This document shows positions 60,459 to 64,000 of a stretch of DNA of 64,000 nt, in pieces; position 1 is the first letter of the stretch, and each line of letters opens with the position of its first letter. This DNA is from an uncultured Bacteroidales bacterium. Lineage in GTDB: Bacteria > Bacteroidota > Bacteroidia > Bacteroidales > F082. The position numbers and the translations under genes were made by a program. The stretch is taken from assembly GCA_905234275.1 (NCBI GenBank), contig CAJOHD010000001.1, positions 330,524 through 394,523 on the forward strand, written 5' to 3'. The notes under the pieces were generated by a model. The model did not search any database, had not been told where the DNA came from, and saw nothing but the letters and a program-made list of their open reading frames with translations.

Positions 60459-62216
60459 ATGTATGTAAGAGCAGGATATAATAATGATTCATATATTTCT
60501 GAAGCAACACGTCGTAATTGGAATAAATTGCATTCTGATGAGAATATGAAGTTGGTGTCAGGGGCTAACAAACGATTATCATCTAAATGTATTCTTCCAG
60601 TTGAGTATTTTGTGAATCCAAATAATATACGTAACATCCAATTGTTTGTAGATTATGTAAGACAAGAAAATTGGGATACAATTGATGTTTTATATTCGGT
60701 CGCTATAAATCTTTTGAGAAAAAAAAGCATTATAGAAAAGAAACATGTGCAAAAAGTTTTGTCAACAATAAATGCTATAGTAATTGATGATGTGCTTGAT
60801 TACCATTTTCCAGAAAACGAGTTGGATATATTAGGATTGGTATATCAAAGTTTATTACTTGAAGGTGAAAAGAATAAAAAGGGATCCTATTATACCCCTA
60901 ATTCTATTACAACTGAAATGACAAAAGATTTAGATTTTTCTAAAGATCAGTTTTTTTATGATCCTTGTTGCGGGAGTGGTGCTTTTTTAATATCATTAAA
61001 GAATGTTAATCCTAATAATCTATATGGCTCAGACAATGATCCGATAGCAGTTATACTGGCCAAAGTTAATATGCTGCTTAAATATGATACATATGAATTT
61101 GATCCACATATATATCTTTTAGATTATCTAAACGATAGCATTTTTTCTGCAGATGATGAAATTCACAATATTAGATTTTCATATATAGTAAGTAATCCAC
61201 CTTGGGGGGCAATGGTTGATAGTGCAGAATTATCATCCATAATTAGTTCCAAAGAGAGTTTCTCTTATTTCTTTGTTAAAGCATATGATCAAATATGTGA
61301 TAATGGCACGGTTCGTTTTTTGCTACCAGAATCAGTGCTGAATGTCAAATGTCATAAGGATCTGAGAAGATTTATGCTTCAAAATGGATGCTTAAAAAAG
61401 ATATCATTGTACTCGGGTTCGTTTACTGGAGTAATGACCAAATATGTAGATATATGCTTGGAAAAGCGAGAAAGAGAAAATAATGTGATTGTAAAAGAGG
61501 GAAATACGACTAGATATGTAAGAATAGATTCGTTTTATGAAACGGAAGGATATGTTTTTAATCTATTGGGTGATGAGGATATTGATATTATAAATAAAGT
61601 TAAAAGCAAGGGCGTTTGTAGTTTGAGAGGTAGTTCGTGGGCGTTGGGTATTGTCACTGGTGATAATAAAAATAAACTAAAAAAACAAAATGATCATGAT
61701 ACTGAGCCGATTTTTACGGGAAAAGAAATTGAACAATATAGATTAAAGCGGCCGCAGAATTATATAAAATATATAAGAAATGAATTTCAACAGGTAGCTA
61801 AAGATGAGTATTACAGGGCTTCTGAAAAATTGGTGTATAAATTCATATCAAAAAAGTTGATTTTTGCTTATGATGATTCTCGAAGTTTGTTTTTAAATAG
61901 TGCTAATATATTGATTCCAAATGTCAAAGGAATGTCTATCAAAAGCGTATTAGCATTATTGAATTCAGATTTGTATCAGTTTTTATATATGTCAATGTAT
62001 GGTGAAATAAAGGTTTTGAGAGGAAATCTTGAGGAATTGCCATTCCCATTATTGACACAAAATCAAGATAGAGCTTTGGTGTCGATGGTAACAGCAGTAT
62101 TAGAAGGTGATGATGAGTCTAAATTGTTGATTCAGAGATATGTTTATGACATTTTCGGTATTACTAACAAACAAGTTGAATATATAAATAGCAAAATTTA
62201 TGGAAAAGTTAATTGA
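60459..62216 (+). CDS. N6-adenine DNA methyltransferase of a restriction-modification pair
   Basis: ATG 60459 (MYVRAGYNNDSY) is preferred to TTG 60450. The protein has 585 residues. Motif I is FYDPCCGSGAFL (about 166-177) and motif IV is NPPWG (246-250), the N6-adenine type. The C-terminal half resembles the TaqI-type specificity domain (EPIFTGKEIEQY, ALLNSDLYQFLYM, LRGNLEELPFP). The codon usage is much more A/T-rich than that of neighbouring genes, as expected for an acquired island. It overlaps the nuclease gene by 17 nt. It protects host DNA from the partner enzyme; the recognition site is unknown. Confidence 0.88.
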   Translation: MYVRAGYNNDSYISEATRRNWNKLHSDENMKLVSGANKRLSSKCILPVEYFVNPNNIRNIQLFVDYVRQENWDTIDVLYSVAINLLRKKSIIEKKHVQKVLSTINAIVIDDVLDYHFPENELDILGLVYQSLLLEGEKNKKGSYYTPNSITTEMTKDLDFSKDQFFYDPCCGSGAFLISLKNVNPNNLYGSDNDPIAVILAKVNMLLKYDTYEFDPHIYLLDYLNDSIFSADDEIHNIRFSYIVSNPPWGAMVDSAELSSIISSKESFSYFFVKAYDQICDNGTVRFLLPESVLNVKCHKDLRRFMLQNGCLKKISLYSGSFTGVMTKYVDICLEKRERENNVIVKEGNTTRYVRIDSFYETEGYVFNLLGDEDIDIINKVKSKGVCSLRGSSWALGIVTGDNKNKLKKQNDHDTEPIFTGKEIEQYRLKRPQNYIKYIRNEFQQVAKDEYYRASEKLVYKFISKKLIFAYDDSRSLFLNSANILIPNVKGMSIKSVLALLNSDLYQFLYMSMYGEIKVLRGNLEELPFPLLTQNQDRALVSMVTAVLEGDDESKLLIQRYVYDIFGITNKQVEYINSKIYGKVN

Positions 62217-62919
62217 AGAATTAAAAGTATGCATAAGTGCATTAAATAACAAAATTGGTCATCAAAAAGATCTGGATGACGATGTTTTGGAAAAATTGTA
62301 CTCCGTTTTTCCTTTTAATAAATTTGAATATGTTATAAGTCGCTTGATTTCATGTGGTATAATAGATTTCAAAGATTATTTAAATTTAAGAAACTCATAT
62401 CTAGAAAGGAATAAATACTTGTATGTGTTTGAGATAACGGCTCCGAGGACATTTGGCGAAACTTGGGCGCAACGTCATTTAAATGAGTTGGTTCAAGAAT
62501 TAAGACGACCATCGTCAAGTCTTGATCCTAATTATTCTGGTCAATATGATTTTTGGTATAATGGAATAAAAATAGAGGTTAAGGCATCACGTGCTGTTAA
62601 ACGTGAAAGTGGAGAAGCTCTGATTATTAAAGCGTTATCAAGTGATTCAAAATCTGGTTTTGATATGAATTTTCAACAAATTAAACCTGGATGTTGTGAT
62701 GTTTTTGTATGGATTGCCGTCTGGAGGGATTTGATTAGATACTGGGTGTTATCAAGTGACGATGTTAAGTGTAATGCGTACTATTCTAAAGGCCAGCACC
62801 GCGGTAATACTGGAGAGGGTCAATTGTGGATTACCGAAAAGAATATTAGGGAGTTTAAACAATATGAAGTATCACCAAGAGATATTTTGGACAAAATAGT
62901 TGAGAAAGCAGGCAAATAG
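62200..62919 (+). CDS. Restriction endonuclease, PD-(D/E)XK type
   Basis: The protein has 239 residues. The catalytic signature is D117 followed by E126-V-K128 in YDFWYNGIKIEVKAS. Before it lies FGETWAQRHLNELVQEL, a helix that could belong to the DNA-binding part. I do not recognise a named enzyme family. It starts 17 nt inside the methyltransferase gene and shares its A/T-rich composition, so the pair moved together. The gene ends 28 nt before the convergent NlpC/P60 gene. Confidence 0.8.
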   Translation: MEKLIEELKVCISALNNKIGHQKDLDDDVLEKLYSVFPFNKFEYVISRLISCGIIDFKDYLNLRNSYLERNKYLYVFEITAPRTFGETWAQRHLNELVQELRRPSSSLDPNYSGQYDFWYNGIKIEVKASRAVKRESGEALIIKALSSDSKSGFDMNFQQIKPGCCDVFVWIAVWRDLIRYWVLSSDDVKCNAYYSKGQHRGNTGEGQLWITEKNIREFKQYEVSPRDILDKIVEKAGK

Positions 62920-62947
62920 ATTTTTTTTCGGTGTCGGTGTGATTACC

Positions 62948-63646
62948 TCAAACAATGCGTTTTATCGCACTTAAAAAATGTGTGTGTTTTCCTAACTCCT
63001 TATTGAAAACACCAGTTTGGTCAAGTGAATCAATTCTGACTTTTCCGGAGGCATGGATGATTTTTTCGTTGTCCAAAATGATGCCGACATGCACTATATG
63101 ATGCTCTTCGTTTTCGAAAAACGCAATGTCGCCAGCCTTCGCTTCTGTCAGGAAATACACGTCTTCGCCGCATTCCACCTGCTGTGAGGCATCACGTGGT
63201 AACTTGATTCCGATAGTCTTTGCGCACAATTGCACGAAAGCGGAGCAGTCGATGCCGAAAACGGTCCTTCCTCCCCAGCGATACGGCACGTCAAGAAGCT
63301 TTAACGTGTTGTTAATGAAACTGTTAGCTTCAATGCAGCATTTGTCTTTTGAATAAACCGTCGTTCCGAAAGTCAAAATTTTTGAATCATATAACTCAAT
63401 CGGATTGTTGACCACATAGCAATCGCTTGAAGCTAATGCCTTAAATGCATCTTCTTGAATATCAAAGTGTTGCAGACTTCTGATCCAGCCTTCATATCCG
63501 TCGTATTCCATCTTGATATAAAGCCAGTCGCCGTTTTTCTCCAAGACTTCGTAAAGGTCGTTAAACAACAATTCAGTCACCAGTTCGCTCTCGTGATGAG
63601 GCTCTTTTCTAACAGGGATTGCCGATAAAGTGCAGATTCCAAACAT
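62948..63646 (-). CDS. NlpC/P60 (C40) peptidoglycan peptidase with SH3-like domains
   Basis: ATG 63646 (MFGICTLSAIPVRKEP) is chosen: the longer frame to 63709 overlaps the promoter. The protein has 232 residues and lacks a signal peptide. SH3-like bacterial domains cover about 1-110. The C40 domain has nucleophile C134 (FGIDCSAFVQ), H186 (HHIVHVG) and a third polar residue near HASG. It resembles YkfC/dipeptidyl-peptidase VI enzymes that cut gamma-D-Glu-diamino-acid bonds in recycled muropeptides; a cytoplasmic location fits the absent signal. Confidence 0.9.
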   Translation of the reverse strand: MFGICTLSAIPVRKEPHHESELVTELLFNDLYEVLEKNGDWLYIKMEYDGYEGWIRSLQHFDIQEDAFKALASSDCYVVNNPIELYDSKILTFGTTVYSKDKCCIEANSFINNTLKLLDVPYRWGGRTVFGIDCSAFVQLCAKTIGIKLPRDASQQVECGEDVYFLTEAKAGDIAFFENEEHHIVHVGIILDNEKIIHASGKVRIDSLDQTGVFNKELGKHTHFLSAIKRIV

Positions 63647-63663
63647 AATTGAAACTTTTTTTG

Positions 63664-63695
63664 CAAAGTTACAAGAAATTTCCTTATTTTTACAA
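63664..63695 (-). promoter_or_regulatory. Bacteroidota promoter for the NlpC/P60 gene
   Basis: On the minus strand TTG (63693-63695) and TAACTTTG (63664-63671) are 21 nt apart, 18 nt from ATG 63646. This is among the best matches in the window. Confidence 0.7.
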
Positions 63696-63747
63696 GTTAA
63701 TTTTTTCATTTTGAAAAATAACTTATTTTATTTTTAAATCATTGATT

Positions 63748-64000
63748 ATGAGTAAGATAAAGGCTGTTGTAGAAAAGATTCGCCATTCATATTATGGTAT
63801 AATGAAGGTCTCGGCTTTCGTTTTGACCATCTTGATTATCATCGCGCTGATGCCGCGAAACGTCAAATTTAAATATGAATATCAGAAAATGCGCCCCTGG
63901 CCGCATGAAAGCCTTTACGCTCCGTTCAACTTCCCGATTTACAAGTCAGACGAGACTGTGAAGAAGGAAAAAGAAGAGGCATTGAAGAGCGTGGAGCCGA
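63748..64000 (+). CDS. 7TM-HD (PgpH-like) protein, N-terminal part, cut by window end
   Basis: The frame from ATG 63748 (MSKIKAVVEKIRHSYYGIMK) stays open to the end, giving 84 residues. A membrane helix lies at about 20-38. It is followed by YEYQKMRPWPHESLYAPFNF and PIYKSDETVKKEKEEALKSV, which match the extracytoplasmic start of Bacteroidota 7TM-HDED/HD hydrolases. Such proteins degrade cyclic di-AMP in other phyla. The catalytic domain is outside the window, so the call rests on the N-terminus only. Confidence 0.6.
   Translation, partial: MSKIKAVVEKIRHSYYGIMKVSAFVLTILIIIALMPRNVKFKYEYQKMRPWPHESLYAPFNFPIYKSDETVKKEKEEALKSVEP

Overview
The window is a 64-kb piece of a Bacteroidota chromosome, most likely order Bacteroidales. 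The evidence is two large secreted C25 (gingipain-type) peptidases and a third protein with type IX secretion C-terminal domains, many promoters of the Bacteroidota form TAnnTTTG preceded by TTG, an RseC/Rnf set and an Nqr set, and PEGA/FGE and TonB-receptor/HMA proteins typical of this phylum. No rRNA, tRNA, CRISPR array or transposase gene was seen. Genes fill almost everything, and no gene-free stretch exceeds about 300 bases.

Region 1 (1-19600, + strand) is an ABC-transporter locus. It has five large FtsX/MacB-type permeases (one cut by the window edge, one with a disrupted C-terminus), one MacB/LolD-type ATPase, an NtrC-type sigma-54 activator and its histidine kinase. Three permease genes (4833, 8119, 11842) are each preceded by a near-identical ~135-140 bp cassette. 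Each cassette holds a 17-bp palindrome TTTACA-N5-TGTAAA, a 10-bp inverted repeat and a consensus sigma-54 -24/-12 promoter. The activator and kinase lie at the 3' end of the operon begun by the third cassette, which suggests a self-reinforcing loop. A TPR/HTH membrane regulator, a T9SS-exported protein, a DUF5674 gene pair (opposite strand) and an AAA ATPase sit between the permease units.

Region 2 (19734-42013, - strand) starts with an acyl-CoA synthetase. It is followed by a co-directional run of 15 genes with gaps of at most 26 nt: rnfBCDGEA, C25 peptidase, CPA2 cation/proton antiporter, C25 peptidase, nqrABCDEF. Two ion-pumping redox complexes, an antiporter and two exported proteases are thus packed as one apparent transcription unit, with a strong promoter before rnfB and a hairpin just after nqrF. 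nqrA overlaps the end of the preceding peptidase gene and contains a perfect 34-bp palindrome inside its reading frame.

Region 3 (42231-50158, + strand) holds three paralogous secreted PEGA-repeat proteins that share their N-terminal half but end in different modules (divergent FGE, canonical FGE, Fib_succ-like), plus a fourth secreted protein. The block lies between rseC and rnfB, which are commonly neighbours in Bacteroidales.

Region 4 (50164-64000) carries rseC, a BrkB-type membrane protein, gpsA, a flippase, a TonB receptor with an HMA metal-binding partner, a glycosyltransferase, a methyltransferase, P5C dehydrogenase, an AT-rich restriction-modification pair, an NlpC/P60 hydrolase and the start of a PgpH-like 7TM-HD protein. 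Short palindromic repeats of the GTCATTTCGA / GTCATTCCGA kind occupy several intergenic spaces.
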